A stretch of 64,000 nt of DNA, taken from positions 47,652,763-47,716,762 of the forward strand of contig CM065697.1 of the NCBI GenBank assembly GCA_017654935.2. The letters are read 5' to 3'. Position numbers and translations under genes: made by a program. This DNA comes from Phymorhynchus buccinoides (lineage: Eukaryota; Mollusca; Gastropoda; Neogastropoda; Raphitomidae). The notes under the pieces were generated by a model that worked only from the letters and a program-made list of their open reading frames with translations, was not told where the DNA came from and did no database searches. Below, in pieces: positions 32,906 through 45,360 of the stretch (position 1 is its first letter; every line of letters begins with the position of its first letter).

Positions 32906-33487
32906 AACAACCTGATCTTCATTGAAGAGTCTCCAGCTAAGTAACAGGGGAGCAACAATTTATGCAGCTGATTTTATTGACTGCTTAACAACTATAACTG
33001 GTTAAATTCAGTTTTCATTAGCTTTATCAGCCTATTTCGCTCTAGATCTGGGGCACATTGTATAGCTTTTGCTCAAGGCATGTTCACACTGCATGTGTTA
33101 GGCAGTTCCAGCCAGAACATGCAGCTCATTATTGCCAGAAAATAGATTTAACTGGCAAATATGTCGATTTTACGGTCTTAAAACTCAATGTCAAAAGCAT
33201 GTTCACAGTTCATATGTCAGTCACTTTTATACTCATAATATGCAGCTCAACATTTCAAGAGCAGATTTCCAAATCTCCATGGAAAAGCGTGAAGAGAGGT
33301 CTGTGTGTGAAGGGGGGGGGTGATATCTTTTAACACCTTCAGAATGACCAATTGGCTTTTTGTCTATAGTTGTCCATGGGAAAAAGGAGGGGGGGGGGGG
33401 TCTATCTCATCTTCACTAACACCTTCAGGATAACTAGACTTTTTGTTATACTTCAGCTATCCATAGAAAGAAAAAAAAAGTGTGTGT

Positions 33488-33551
<64 letters not shown>
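33488..33551. repeat. Poly(G) run of 64
   Basis: Sixty-four consecutive G after TGTGTGT. The equivalent place in copy B (about 36062-36081) has a G run of about 20. Length in a run like this is unreliable in any read technology. Confidence 0.9.
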
Positions 33552-34167
33552 CTCTTCAGCAACACATTTGGGGTTTACATTTTTTTTAGTTGGGCGTCTT
33601 GGAAAACAAGAGGGGTGGGGTGGGGATGGGGGGCATAACAATGTATTGTCTTAGGTAGTGACATAAGCACTGGGTATTGTCAATGTCAAACATAGATCAT
33701 GTGGTTTGTGCCCGAAGGGGTCTGTCAATCATAAAAGGGGTCCGTTTGGAAACAAAATGGCCATTTCTCGTCAGAACATTCAGCTGAGCTCACCCAGAAA
33801 AGGTTGCCCAACCAAAGAATAAAAAATATTTATTTTTTCTTATTAGAACGTTCACATCTTTTTTATGGTAAATCTGTTGTTCGAATTAGTCTAGAAGTTT
33901 TGCTGTTAATATAAATAGGGCATGTGCCGCGTGCCGGCGACCTTGAATTTCACCGAGTTGCATAAAAAAGGTCAGCGTAACTCGGGCAGAATCAGCACGG
34001 GAATAACTAGTAGTCTAGAATAGAGAACGAACACTCGTGGCAAATGCCTTATTGAAGATACGAATGAAGTCACTAAAGACTACTAAAGTCCTTCCCTAAG
34101 TACGACCACCATTACTGGGGAATCAACAACTGGGACCTTCATGATTTTTATATTTCGGCCACCCATC

Positions 34168-34207
34168 CTTAATATTAAGATCATAGCCCCGTCGACAGCA
34201 AAGGCCC
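34168..34207 (+). repeat. GTCGAC-core repeat, partial copy 8
   Basis: CTTAATATTAAGATCATAGC then CCCGTCGACAGCAAAGGCC. Only the first 40 bases of the family are present before the text changes. Confidence 0.7.
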
Positions 34208-34562
34208 ACCCATCCTTATACACCAAGGTGGAAATTGCTGCTGTAGAACATGCCTGGTTTTACATTATTAAAGGGGGGGGGGGTCACCCATTCCCACACA
34301 ACAAAGTGGGAATGTCCCCTGACCGGACAGCCACATGGACACAGCAGGCCAGTTGGCAATGAGAGCGCAGTAAAACCATTGTTTCTTGTTAGGGCCTTCA
34401 TCGTCATCCTAGTGTAGAGACACAGAGATGGAGTGGAGAGCAAATCTGTTGCCCGAATATATTTTCACTCTGAAGTTTTGCTGTCTCATAAAAGTTGAAA
34501 ATGGTACATGAATTTACTAAGGGCGTGACCAAATAAAGTATGGGCACCATTATATAGGAAAT

Positions 34563-35357
34563 GCCTATGGACTCAAAAACTAGGACATCCCTGGTTTCAA
34601 GTGAAAAAAATAGGCCACCTGCTATTCCTCCTGAGAAAACTCGGTATAATGTGCATCTCGGCAAACAGCAGGACTTCAAATATTACGGAAATACGAGTGG
34701 TAGGTCTGATGACTGGACGTAGGCCTATTTTTGACTTACAGACACAAGAAAATTCGCCAACGGCCCTCCCTGTGCGATTCCACATGGCCCAAACTGAAAT
34801 ATGCATGTCAACTACCTCGAGCCTTCAACAATACTTTGTTCGCCAACATTCAGTTGACTCCGATACCAGCTGGTATAAGGCAAAATTGGAAGTGGACAGA
34901 ATCACCAGCTTCACTTGCCATGATCCCAACGCATCCCTTCTTAGGAACAGACCCGCAAGACCGGGGACCGTCTGGACCTGGGCTTCCCGGAATGTCTCGG
35001 GGAAGCCTTTTCAGTGGCAGCAGGAGCAGCAGTTCAAGGCAGAGCGGGCTCTGCACGTACACCTGGGTCGACGAGAGGCGAGGGTCTCCTGCCTTTGGCT
35101 GTGGTTCACGCAGTTCATCGGACATTTCATCCATCTGTTCAATAGGGAGCATGTTGGATGTCGGCGCCACAGATAGCTCCAACATGAGCAGTGTGACTGT
35201 TGGACAGATAAGCGCAGATCGTTCTAGTTCCAACCCCAGTTTTTTCAATGACAGTAGCTTCGCTTTTGATGTTAGCACCACAGATAGCTCCAACATGAGC
35301 AGTGTGACTCTTGGACAGATAAGCCCAGATCGTTCTAGTTCCAACCCCGTGTTTTGA
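34563..35357 (+). other. Open frames of unknown nature, copy A
   Basis: Two overlapping plus frames. The first starts MPMDSKTRTSLVSSE (34565) but stops after about 52 codons because copy A lacks two bases (GACTGGACG against GACTCTGGACG) seen in copy B. The second runs from 34731 to 35357. It ends in a Ser-rich tail with a 37-residue repeat (TDSSNMSSVT, GQIS, DRSSSNP) encoded by the 111-bp tandem repeat. A GTAGGT donor-like and a TTGACTTACAG acceptor-like site lie about 42 bp apart near 34700-34741. Comparing A with B, about six substitutions are seen and nearly all change an amino acid in either frame. Coding constraint is therefore not shown, and no domain is recognised. Confidence 0.3.
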
Positions 35358-35650
35358 ATGACAATAGCTTCGCTTTTGATGTTAGCACCACAGATAGCTC
35401 CAACATGAGCAGTGCGACTCTTGGACAGATAAGCCCAGATCGTTCTAGTTCCAACCCCGTGTTTTGAATGACAATAGCTTCGCTTTTGATGTTAGCACCA
35501 CCATGAGCATTGTGACTATTAGACAGATAAACTCAGATCGTTCTAGTTCCAACCCCAGTTTTATTCAATAACAGTAGCTTCGCTTTTGATGTTGGCACCA
35601 CAGATAGCTTCAACATGAGCATTGTGACTGTTGGATAGATACGCTCAGAT
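35171..35650. repeat. 110-111-bp tandem repeat, ~4.5 copies
   Basis: AGATAGCTCCAACATGAGCA at 35171, 35282 and 35392, a unit lacking that start near 35500, and a diverged one at 35611. Spacing is 111 then 110, so any reading frame shifts after the second unit. The array lies between duplication copies A and B. Confidence 0.9.
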
Positions 35651-35899
35651 CGTTCTGGTTCCAAACCCATTTTTTCAACGACGGTAACATATTCGCAGGC
35701 TTGGGGTGGGGCGGCCAGTGACATAACTTTGGTGGCAACTACAGAGACGACCTCAATCAGCTCTTACTTCTGAAGGGAGTGGTCAGTGTGTGTGACTTCA
35801 GTGTCACTACTGTCTCTGGAATTGGAACCGAGTTGCGCGAGTTGTGTAGATACCTAGCTACAAGTATGACGTAAGGGGTACACAGACCCTAGCCGCAAA

Positions 35900-37637
35900 T
35901 ATAACCTTCAGAATGACGAAGTGGCTTTTTGTCTATAGTTGTCCATGGGAAAAAATAAGGGGGGGGGGGGGTCTATCCCATCTTCGCTAACACCTTCAGG
36001 ATAACTAGACTTTTTTATACTTCAGCTATCCATAGAAGAAGAAAAAAATGTATGTGTGTGTGGGGGGGGGGGGGGGGGGGGAGGGGTGTATCTTCAACAA
36101 CACATTTGGGGTTTACATTTTTTTTAGTTGGGCATCTTGGAAAACAAGAGGGGTGGGGTGGGGATGGGGGGCATACAAATGTATTGTCTTAGGTAGTGAC
36201 ATAAGCACTGGGTATTGTCAATGTCAAACATAGATCATGTGGTTTGTGCCCGAAGGGGTCTGTCAATCATAAAAGGGGTCCGTTTGGAAACAAAATGGCC
36301 ATTTCTCGTCAGAACATTCAGCTGAGCTCACTCAGAAAAGGTTGCCCAACCTAAGAATAAAAAATATTTATTTTTTCTTATTAGAACGTTCACATATTTT
36401 TTATGGTAAATCTGTTGTCTGAATTAGTCTAGAAGTTTTGCTGTTGATATAAATAGGGCATGTGCTGCGTGCCGGCGACCTTTAATTTCACCGAGTTGAA
36501 TAAAAAAGGTCAGCGTAACTCGGGCAGAATGAGCGCGGGAATAACTAGTAGTCTAGAATAGAGAACGAACACTCGTGGCAAATGCCTTATAGAAGATACG
36601 AATGAAGTCACTAAAGACTACTAAAGTCCTTCCCTAAGTACGGCCACCATTACTGGGGAATCAACAACTGGGACCTTCATGATTTTTATATTTCGGCCAC
36701 CCATCCTTAAGATTAAGATTATAGCCCCGTCGACAGCAAAGGCCCACCCATCCTTATACACCAAGGTGGAAATTGCTGCTGTAGAACATGCCTGGTTTTA
36801 CATTATTAAAGGGGGGGGGGGCACCCATTCCTACACAACAAAGTGGGAATGTCCCCTGACCGGACAGCCACATGGACACAGCAGGCCAGTTGGCAATGAG
36901 AGCGCAGTAAAACCATTGTTTCTTGTTAGGGCTTTCATCGTCATCCTAGTGTAGACACACACAGAGATGGAGTGGAGAGCAAATCTGTTGCCCGAATATA
37001 TTTTCACTCTGAAGTTTTGCTGTCTCATAAAAGTTGAAAATGGTACATGAATTTACTAAGGACGTGACCAAATACTTAAAGTATGGGCACCATTATATAG
37101 GAAATGCCTATGGACTCAAAAACTAGGACATCCCTGGTTTCAAGTGAACAAAATAGGCCACCTGCTATTCCTCCTGAGAAAACTCGGTATAATGTGCATC
37201 TCGGCAAAAAGCAGGGCTTCAAATATTACGGAAATACCAGTGGTAGGTCTGATGACTCTGGACGTAGGCCTATTTATGACTTACAGACACAAGAAAATTC
37301 GCCAACGGCCCTCCCTGTGCGATTCCACATGGCCCAAACTGAAATATGCATGTCAACTACCTCGAGCCTTCAACAATACTTTGTTCACCAACATTCAGTT
37401 GACTCCGATACCAGCTGGTATAAGGCAAAATTGGAAGTGGACAGAATCACCAGCTTCACTTGCCATGATCCCAACGCATCCCTTCTTAGGAACAGACCCG
37501 CAAGACCGGGGACCGTCTGGACCTGGGCTTCCCGGAATGTCTCGGGGAAGCCTTTTCAGTGGCAGCAGGAGCAGCAGTTCAAGGCAGAGCGGGCTCTGCA
37601 CGTACACCTGGGTCGACGAGAGGCGAGGGTCTCCTCC
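35900..37637. repeat. Direct duplication, copy B (1.74 kb)
   Basis: See copy A at 33330-35093. B diverges from A after GCGAGGGTCTCC, where it continues into TTTGACAATGTTGAAG rather than the 110-bp repeat. Confidence 0.95.
36706..36746 (+). repeat. GTCGAC-core repeat, partial copy 9
   Basis: CTTAAGATTAAGATTATAGC then CCCGTCGACAGCAAAGGCC. Co-duplicated with copy 8. Confidence 0.7.
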
Positions 37638-37643
37638 CTTTGA
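37104..37643 (+). other. 179-codon open frame of unknown nature, copy B
   Basis: Continuous from MPMDSKTRTSLVSSEQNRP through SLQQYFVHQHSVDSDTSW to ending GRREARVSSL. A second plus frame (37144-37749) is also open over the same bases, so at most one is real. No signal peptide, membrane segment or known domain is visible; the composition is polar. Copy A has the first frame broken by a 2-base difference. It may be a duplicated exon, a degraded gene or chance openness of GC-richer DNA. Function unknown. Confidence 0.25.
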
Positions 37644-37944
37644 CAATGTTGAAGTGCTAGCTATCGTAAAACCTACAAGGAGGCCACAGGCCTACGAAAC
37701 GAGGGGAGAGGCAGGGAGAGTTATACAGAGAAGTGAAGCATCGGAATAAAGTCACTGGAAAAAGCTACTTCAACGAAGAAGGATATGAAGGGGAATTTTA
37801 TGTTTGTTTTGTGAGTGTGTGAAGGGGGGGGGGGAGGAAGCGTCATCCCAGAAAGAAACAAGAAAACAGAACGGAAAGACCTACGTCATGTATGACGTCA
37901 TGCAGAACAGGAGGGTTGACTTTTTTTGGACAACATCCGCAGAT

Positions 37945-38110
37945 ATGACATTGGGGGTCCATAGACTCTAGCTACAGACATGACATTAGGGGTCCATAGA
38001 CCCTAGCTACATATGACATTAGGGGTCCACAAACTTTAGCTACAATTAGGACTGTATGGGTCCACAGACCCTAGGTACAAATGACATTAAGGGTCCGGTG
38101 ACCCTAGCTA
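37945..38110. repeat. ~36-bp degenerate repeat
   Basis: About five copies of GGGTCCA(T/C)AGACCCTAGCTAC with ATGACATTA, ending at 38110. Confidence 0.75.
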
Positions 38111-38164
38111 TAGATATAACGTTCAGGCCATCAATGAGTCTGTATGAACAAGCAGAGGCCACGA

Positions 38165-38790
38165 AGCCTACATACGAAGGGATAGGCATTTACAGTTGTA
38201 CAAAAAGTCAGGAGGCCTACAATTTGAGGGTATAAGCAGTGCGAGCTTCACAATGCCTATAAAAAGGCCACAAGGCTTACCATACGAGGGAATAGGCAGT
38301 GCGAATTGTACAGTGCCTACTAAAGGTCACGAGGTCTACCATAGGAGGGAATAGACAGTGCCAGTTGCACAATGGTTACTAAAGGTCACGAGGTCTACCA
38401 TAGGAGGGAATAGACAGTGCGAGTTGCACAATGGCTACTAACGGTCACGAGGTCTACCATAGGAGGGAATAGACAGTGCTAGTTGCACAATGGCTACTAA
38501 AGGTCACGAGGTCTACCATAGGAGGGAATAGACAGTGCGAGTTGCACAATAGCTACTAAAGGTCACGAGGTCTACCATACGAGGGAATAGACAGTGAGTG
38601 TTGCACAATGCCTACTAAAGGTCACGAGGCCTACCATACGTGGGAATAGACAGTGCGGGTTGTACAATGCCTACTAAAGGTCACGAGGCCTACCATACGT
38701 GGGAATAGACAGTGCGAATTACACAATGCCTACTAAAGGTCACGAGGCCTACCATACGTGGGAATAGACAGTGCGGGTTGTACATTGTCG
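38165..38790. repeat. 59-bp tandem repeat, ~10 copies
   Basis: GGTCACGAGG(T/C)CTACCATA occurs at 38325, 38384, 38443 and onwards every 59 bp. Earlier, more diverged units begin near 38165. The unit also has GGGAATAGACAGTGC and TTGCACAATG. Confidence 0.9.
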
Positions 38791-38949
38791 CCAAGCATAG
38801 AAATGTTATGGGACAAAGTTACTTCAATGACACCATCCCAGAAAAAAGCAAATGAACTAAGTTCCGTCAACGACCGAGAAAAGGAAAAAGCCCAAGGTGG
38901 GGCATAACTCACGGAGGTCATTATCAAGAAGTAAAACAATCCCTCTTAG

Positions 38950-39620
38950 AAATGGGCCATATCTCACGATGGTCGTTTGTCAAGATGTAATAAGAATCCT
39001 CTTAGAAATGGGCCATATCTCACGATGGTCGTTTGTCAAGATGTAATAGGAATCCTCTTAGAAATGGGCCATATCTCACGATGGTCGTTTGTCAAGATGT
39101 AATAAGAATCCTCTTAGAAATGGGCCATATCTCACGATGGTCGTTTGTCAAGATGTAATAGGAATCCTCTTAGAAATGGGCCATATCTCACGATGGTCGT
39201 TTGTCAAGATGTAATAAGAATCCTCTTAGAAATGGGCCATATCTCACGATGGTCGTTTGTCAAGATGTAATAGGAATCCTCTTAGAAATGGGCCATATCT
39301 CACGATGGTCGTTTGTCAAGATGTAATAGGAATCCTCTTAGAAATGGGCCATATCTCACGATGGTCGTTTGTCAAGATGTAATAGGAATCCTCTTAGAAA
39401 TGGGCCATATCTCACGATGGTCGTTTGTCAAGATGTAATAGGAATCCTCTTAGAAATGGGCCATATCTCACGATGGTCGTTTGTCAAGATGTAATAGGAA
39501 TCCTCTTAGAAATGGGCCATATCTCACGATGGTCGTTTGTCAAGATGTAAAAACATTCCTCTTAGAAATGGGCCATATCTAACGGTGGTGATTTGTTAAG
39601 ATGTAAATACATTCCTCTAA
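38950..39620. repeat. 56-bp tandem repeat, ~12 copies
   Basis: Unit: ATGGGCCATATCTCACGATG, GTCGTTTGTCAAGATGTAAT, A(A/G)GAATCCTCTTAGAA. In the first half, AAGAATCC and AGGAATCC units alternate, giving a 112-bp pattern; the second half has AGGAATCC only. The last two units are diverged. Confidence 0.95.
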
Positions 39621-39899
39621 AAGAGGAACAGTGAAAAGAAATACCCAGTGTCCAGTGTCAGGTTATCATCAATAAAGGAACAGACCATTGAGACTGATTG
39701 AGGATTGAGACGTAAACAGTGGGGCAGTTAAAGTACATCTTTGCCGATCCACGTACTTTTTATGTTTACCTGTTACCATTGATGTTGAGATGAATAAAAC
39801 ACAAAAACTCAATTTGTTATTATGGTGGCTTTGTTCTTCCCTGTCGCTTTCCTTTTCCCTTCCCTCCTCTCTTTGTCTCTGCATACTTCTGTTTATGTT

Positions 39900-39900
<1 letters not shown>

Positions 39901-39975
<75 letters not shown>

Positions 39976-40034
39976 CGCGAGCGAGAGAGAGAGCGAGAGA
40001 GAGAGAGAGAGAGCGAGAGCGAGAGCGAGAGAGA
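39901..40034. repeat. (GA)n with GC interruptions
   Basis: Pure GA to about 39968, then GAGAGC-type units to 40034. A (CCCCA)-rich piece follows. Confidence 0.97.
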
Positions 40035-40035
40035 A

Positions 40036-41400
40036 ACCACACTAACACGCTCCCCCCACCCCCACCCACCCCACGTATATAAAAACGCCTTTTCGCTATT
40101 TTAAAAAAAAAACACTGCAATTTTTTTCAGTTGAACAGATTGAAAACTGTACTTAACATAAAATAAGACATTGGCAACAAAAGACCTGAAACATGGTCAA
40201 GTTCTGCAGCACATGACATAACCTGCCACGCTATTGCTTGCTTCATGCATTGCCAGAGCAGTCATGGGAGGATAGTGAAAATAACAGAACTTGAGTTAAA
40301 CAATATGTAATGACTTGTGTGACTTGTCCCAAACAGCCACCGTTACTCCGAACTTCGGTCCTATGCTCTGGCCCGAGACAAAACGAACGATTAAGCGCTT
40401 ATTCTGGATCAACCATCTGTACTGGCTCTTCACACTGGAACTCAAGGTTTTAGAGAGTACCCATGCACTACCATCGAGACTGTCACACGGTCTGCAACAC
40501 CTAGGGTTTTGTGCGACGAACACTTGACAGATGCACGTGACAAACCGCGAACAGCTCCGATACCCCCTTTATCTGTGATGGACACAGCTAGTTTTACTCA
40601 AATATCTGCCTGTCTGCAACACCATGTCGAGCACATAGGCCGCCTACTGATCCGATGTGTTGAGTCCAAACATACTATCTGGAGTGGACTGGTTCGTGCC
40701 CTTGTTTAGAAAACAAATCACATTTTACCCTTCTTTTGCCTCGTCTTGTAAATAGCGTTTTTGAACATTGTTAGATTACCCTTATTATGCCTTGTACATA
40801 GCGCTTTTACAATGTCAGTGGAGGATTTTTTAAAAACTTTTTGATAGCATTTTAGAGTGCGAGCTAACCGGGTTTATCCACATTCTGCTTAACAGTACAT
40901 GTTAAACAATCAACAAGCATATTCACAAACACACCCTTTCATTTCAGGACTCTAAAAAGTGGATATCACTATAACGTGAGCACGCATAAAATAAACGATT
41001 CATTAAGTCACTCTTAAATATCTTAATGCAATACAGAGGGAGGGCGGAAGGTGAGCGAAATTTACCTAAATCTTTCTATGGAGCATCGTTTGTGACAGCA
41101 GATATTGTTTTGTTTGTGTACTATTTTTTAAATTAAATATTTATTTTTGTTAAAATAGTTTTAGAGCTTGCCTGTTTCAACATTGGTCATCAGCGGCTAA
41201 TACGATATCAATTCCAATTCAATGTATGCTTCTAACCAGCCATGCAAGGTTAATACTAATACTCTTTAAGCTATTGTGGACATTTCGTGAAAACCAATCC
41301 CACCATTTTATTCAAGGGAGCATACCTTCAATCAGCTCAGTTATTTGTATTTGGCCTAACCGAATCAGGCAACCATTAGAAAAGGCACACACCACCTTTC
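40036..41400. other. Gene-less stretch
   Basis: Low-repeat sequence without a recognisable coding signal. Frames of 66-75 codons on both strands near 40296-40709 have no motif and no splice-site support. Confidence 0.5.
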
Positions 41401-41426
41401 ACTGAAAAACATAACTTCCAGCAAAT

Positions 41427-41915
41427 TCTCCCAGGTGACAATCGCCGATTTGACTGTCTGATTTCTAGAAAACTAGAGCAAAGTGAGTTGGCATCTTCCC
41501 AGGTGACAATCGCCGATTTGACTGATTTCTAGAAAACTAGAGCAAAGTGAGTGTTGGCATCTTCCCAGGTGACAATCGCCGATTTGACCGATTTCTAGAA
41601 AACTAGAGCAAAGAGAGTGTTGTCATCTTCCCAGGTGACAATCGCCGATTTGACTGTCTGATTTCTAGAAAACTAGAGCAAAGTGAGTGTTGCCATCTTC
41701 CCAGGTGACAATCGCCGATTTGACTGTCTGATTTCTAGAAAACTAGAGCAAAGTGAGTGTTGCCATCTTCCCAGGTGACAAACGGTTTGAGTTGACGGTT
41801 TGATTTCTAGAAAACTAGAGCAAAGTGAGTGTTGGCATCTTCCCAGATGATAACGGCAGGTTTGACCGTTTGATGTCTAGGAAACTAGAACAAAGCGAGT
41901 GTTGGCATCTTTGTA
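41427..41915. repeat. 66-70-bp tandem repeat, ~7 copies
   Basis: Unit: CTTCCCAGGTGACAATCGCC, GATTTGACTG(TCTG)ATTTCT, AGAAAACTAGAGCAAAGTGA, GTGTTGGCAT. Units with or without TGTC make the length alternate between 70 and 66. The last two units are diverged. Confidence 0.92.
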
Positions 41916-42360
41916 AATAGAGTCTTTCTGGTGATCCCGTGTTTCTGGCAACAACAAAATCTGCTCAAGTGCACCTTTAATATCGCTGATTATATTTACA
42001 CCCTCTTTACAAAATAACGTCTGCTCCAGGTTTTTGCAGGTTCGTAGCAACAAAAAGAATGCAGAGTGATATACAGCTCTAATCCCAGCTAATACTGGTG
42101 AAAACCAAGGAGATAATTCTCGACTCTTGGCCGTTGGGTCATGGTGTTTCACTACACCAAATGTGGTTGAATCCATCCATTGTCTTTTGAATAGTCGGTG
42201 TTTTTGTCATATTCTAATCAGATTCACCAGCATTACATTGATATGGTTAGTCATTTGATAAGTCATGACATCACGGGGCACATCTAGAGTTCATAAAAAA
42301 ACATTCTGCTACATTTTAAGATATGCATAGCTTAGACGTTGTGAAGTGGAAGAAAGGTTT

Positions 42361-42403
42361 ACACACACACACACGCACGCACGCACGCACGCACACACAC
42401 ACA
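42361..42403. repeat. (CA)n/(CACG)n microsatellite
   Basis: CA units with a CACG core. Confidence 0.95.
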
Positions 42404-42803
42404 TACTCACACGTTTAAAATCAAACATGTACGTTATCGAAATACGCGTTCCAGTAAAACACTGGAAAGTCCTTAACCACTGTATAATCCTCAGTCAGTA
42501 AAATATGACTTGAAAGGTGTTTTCCTAAGGCGATCCAATCTGATGACAATGCAGAAAAGTTTTACATGAAGAAAACAGAATTTAGTCACTACATGTTTAC
42601 AACTTTTCCATTATGATGCTTGTGAGAAAATTGACGAATAGAAAACATTAACTTTAGCGCATCTGTGAATAGTTCATTAACACATACAACGATTTCTTTA
42701 AAGGTACACTTTTAAAAACAAGTATGTGTGCATGCGTGGGTGGATGCATGCGGGTGATGGAGGTCGTATTTTCATTGTATGATAATAATTGACATTAACT
42801 TAC

Positions 42804-43015
42804 ATGCTCATACTATGGTCCACGTGACGTCCCTGGACGTCCGTGGCCTTTGATGACCACTGTCCACTACGTACATGGGGAGCTGACCAAGTGAAGGAGG
42901 GGGGTCTGAGTGAGGGGGGGTTGCCAAGTGAGGAGGGGTCTGTCAGGTCATCCAGATTGCTTCGTCGATCAACCAGTCCCCAGGAAGGCATCCACATCTA
43001 GAGACATCTGGTGAC
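42804..43015 (-). other. Candidate exon 3 of a minus-strand gene
   Basis: On the minus strand it follows TGTTTTTCAG and is followed by GTAAGT after GAGCAT. The 212 bp are GC-richer than the surroundings and free of tandem repeats. Joined in phase with the 44680-44793 segment it would read GHQMSLDVDAFLGTG then stop. Another frame gives NLDDLTDPSSLGNPPS, which resembles NLADVTDPFSLPASPP in that segment. The similarity suggests the two segments are duplicated exons, one of them decayed. Function unknown. Confidence 0.3.
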
Positions 43016-43979
43016 CTGAAAAACACATTGCGGCATTAAAACTAGACCAGATTCCCCTTTTTGCTGTCAAACGTATTTCAGCGCCAGCTTCGTACAACAT
43101 CAGTACCACCGTTGCGGGGACAAATAGATGGAGTTCTGTATGGGCAGAACACTGTGCCAAAATAAAACAATACGCTGTAATATGAACATGTTTGCAGCTT
43201 AACATGATAGAAACAATAATGTAACGTTTATCATGGAGGTTCACATATACACACCGACAGACGATACAGACCCGAGTGCAAGCCATGTTTTCCCTTCGCT
43301 TGACATGCAGGATAGTGAAAACTGCACTACACTGAAGATAAGTACGCTCATTTTCTTCGACAAAAACGACTGTAAACGCCAGGCATCAAACATCTGAATT
43401 TTGATAGAAAATCCGTTTTCTGTGTGAGTGTTTCGGATGTACGGTACAGTATGCCCGGCAAATGTACCGACGGGAGCGAGCTGCGGCTGAATAGCATGCA
43501 GAATGGTAGTTATGATGTTAGTGGGTGAGGGGGGGGGGGGAATCATGCAGCGGTCCGGACAGCATGCGAAGGAAGTGTGCGATGGTGGTGGTAAATAGAA
43601 CAGAGGGGGGGTCATGCACAGACTAGCGTGCAGAAGAAGAGACGAAGCGTAGCGAGCCGCACAACGCTAGTTCATTATGACACGCTTGAGAAAAAGGAAT
43701 GCAAAAGAAAAAACAATAGGCGCGAATTAAAGACTGCATTAATACATAGACTAACGTGTATCAATACAAATCAAAACCTGGACATACTTGGCTTTAAAAC
43801 TACTTAATCTACGAAAATGAAGCAGATGTAGGCCTATATCAAGATGGGTTGTTACTAACCTTAATTCACATACAAACCATGAATACCACGACCAGTTTCC
43901 AGTCGGTGGAACAATTCAGTTTAACACGGGGGAGGACGGTCCATGTGTCGCGCAAACACTTCCTTCAGTTAATGCCCAG

Positions 43980-44300
43980 CAAGCGCCTTGGACACTTCTG
44001 TGGTCTGTGACACGAATCGACCCTGTGACACACAGAATGGGCGGCATAAAACATCGTGGTCTAAAGTACACACCTGTCATAGCCAATGCCTTGCCCTTGG
44101 ATACTTCTGTGGTCTGTGACACGAATCCACCCGGTGACACAGAATGGGGTGCATACAAATCGTGGATAAAAGTACACACCTGTTATAGCCAATGCCTTGG
44201 ATACTTCTGTGGTCTGTGACACGAATCGACCCTGTGGCACACATTGGAGGCATAAAGCACCGTGGACAAAAGTACACACCTGTCATAGCCAATGTTGCAT
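43980..44300. repeat. 100-109-bp tandem repeat, three copies
   Basis: ACTTCTGTGGTCTGTGACAC at 43994, 44103 and 44203. Units include AAAGTACACACCTGTCATAG and CCAATGCCTTG. Confidence 0.9.
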
Positions 44301-44679
44301 TTTTGTTCTTCCAGCTTTACAACGTCTCTCGCTTTTTCCTTCCCAAAAAAAAGAATGGCCATATTTTCTTCGTTATAAAAACACGTTAAAAAAAAAAATT
44401 AAGCCAATGTGTGCTGGTGTATACAAGAGCTAAGACTTGTACAGTCAGGTAGTGAAAATGACATTCGAATGTCAAGACGCCCAGCATTATTGAACCATTG
44501 ACTAGCAGCATGTGGGTTGAAAATAGCTTTTCAGTGGTGAACTTGCACATGATACAAGCTAAATTTTGATTTAAAAAAAATTACAACACGTGCAATCTAT
44601 TTTAACCTCATTATTAACCCAATCAATCAAAAACAACTCCATAATTAGTCATGCTTTTGATGAACGAACCAAACCTTAC

Positions 44680-44793
44680 CAATGAGGAAAGCTCTGGACA
44701 TCCAGTGATGTGGAGGGGGTGAGGCTGGTAGACTGAATGGGTCTGTCACATCAGCAAGGTTCTGGTTGACGGTGATATGAAATGCACACATTG
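44680..44793 (-). other. Candidate exon 2 of a minus-strand gene
   Basis: On the minus strand it is preceded by a long pyrimidine-rich tract and TATTAG, and followed by GTAAGG after CTCATTG. The 114 bp contain an early ATG giving MCAFHITVNQNLADVTDPF then SLPASPPPHHWMSRAFLI, open to the donor. No domain is recognised. Length, splice sites and lack of repeats favour an exon; absence of a known homologue leaves it uncertain. Confidence 0.35.
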
Positions 44794-44938
44794 CTAATAT
44801 ACAAAGTTGAAGGTGAGTGAGAAGGGAGAGAAAATGGAGAAACAGGAAGGGAGACGCTTGGTAGTGACACACTAGACAGAGAGACACTATGATATGACAG
44901 AAAGGAGATGCCAAGAATCCATACACTTACTTACACTG

Positions 44939-44939
44939 T

Positions 44940-45007
<68 letters not shown>

Positions 45008-45083
45008 ACACACTTTTGTTGTCAAAAAGCATAATGTAATGCTTATTTGATGTCCATCTGGAAATAAAATCTTGACTGACTGA

Positions 45084-45176
<93 letters not shown>

Positions 45177-45228
45177 TGGCCCTGTACTTGTAAATGGTTT
45201 TCTAGGTAGGTAAACACACACACATATA

Positions 45229-45267
<39 letters not shown>

Positions 45268-45360
45268 TGGCCATGTACTTGTAAATGGTTTTCTAGGTAG
45301 GTAAACACACACACATATACACACATACACACACACACACACACTCTGACCCTGTACTTG
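44939..45360. repeat. (CA)n blocks with ~120-bp repeated spacer
   Basis: Pure CA at 44941-45004 and 45089-45174. After each later block comes CTTTGGCC.TGTACTTGTA and ATGGTTTTCTAGGTAGGTA, three times (45176, 45265, 45346). Confidence 0.95.

Larger units (their letters stand above)
33330..35093. repeat. Direct duplication, copy A (1.75 kb)
   Basis: Matches 35900-37637 nearly base for base at an offset of 2.54-2.57 kb. The match begins around CCTTCAGAATGAC and ends inside GCGAGGGTCTCC. Differences are mainly in G and A run lengths plus a few substitutions. A partial GTCGAC-core repeat (34168-34205) is inside both copies. Confidence 0.95.

Noticed and set aside
32171..32925. Genes of about 200 codons in two frames
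   Set aside because: Two overlapping frames over a 107-bp tandem repeat cannot both be coding; kept only as a finding about stop-free units.
43241..43615. 124-residue minus-strand protein
   Set aside because: Contains poly-Pro from C/G runs and a mix of unrelated text; no splice support and no motif.
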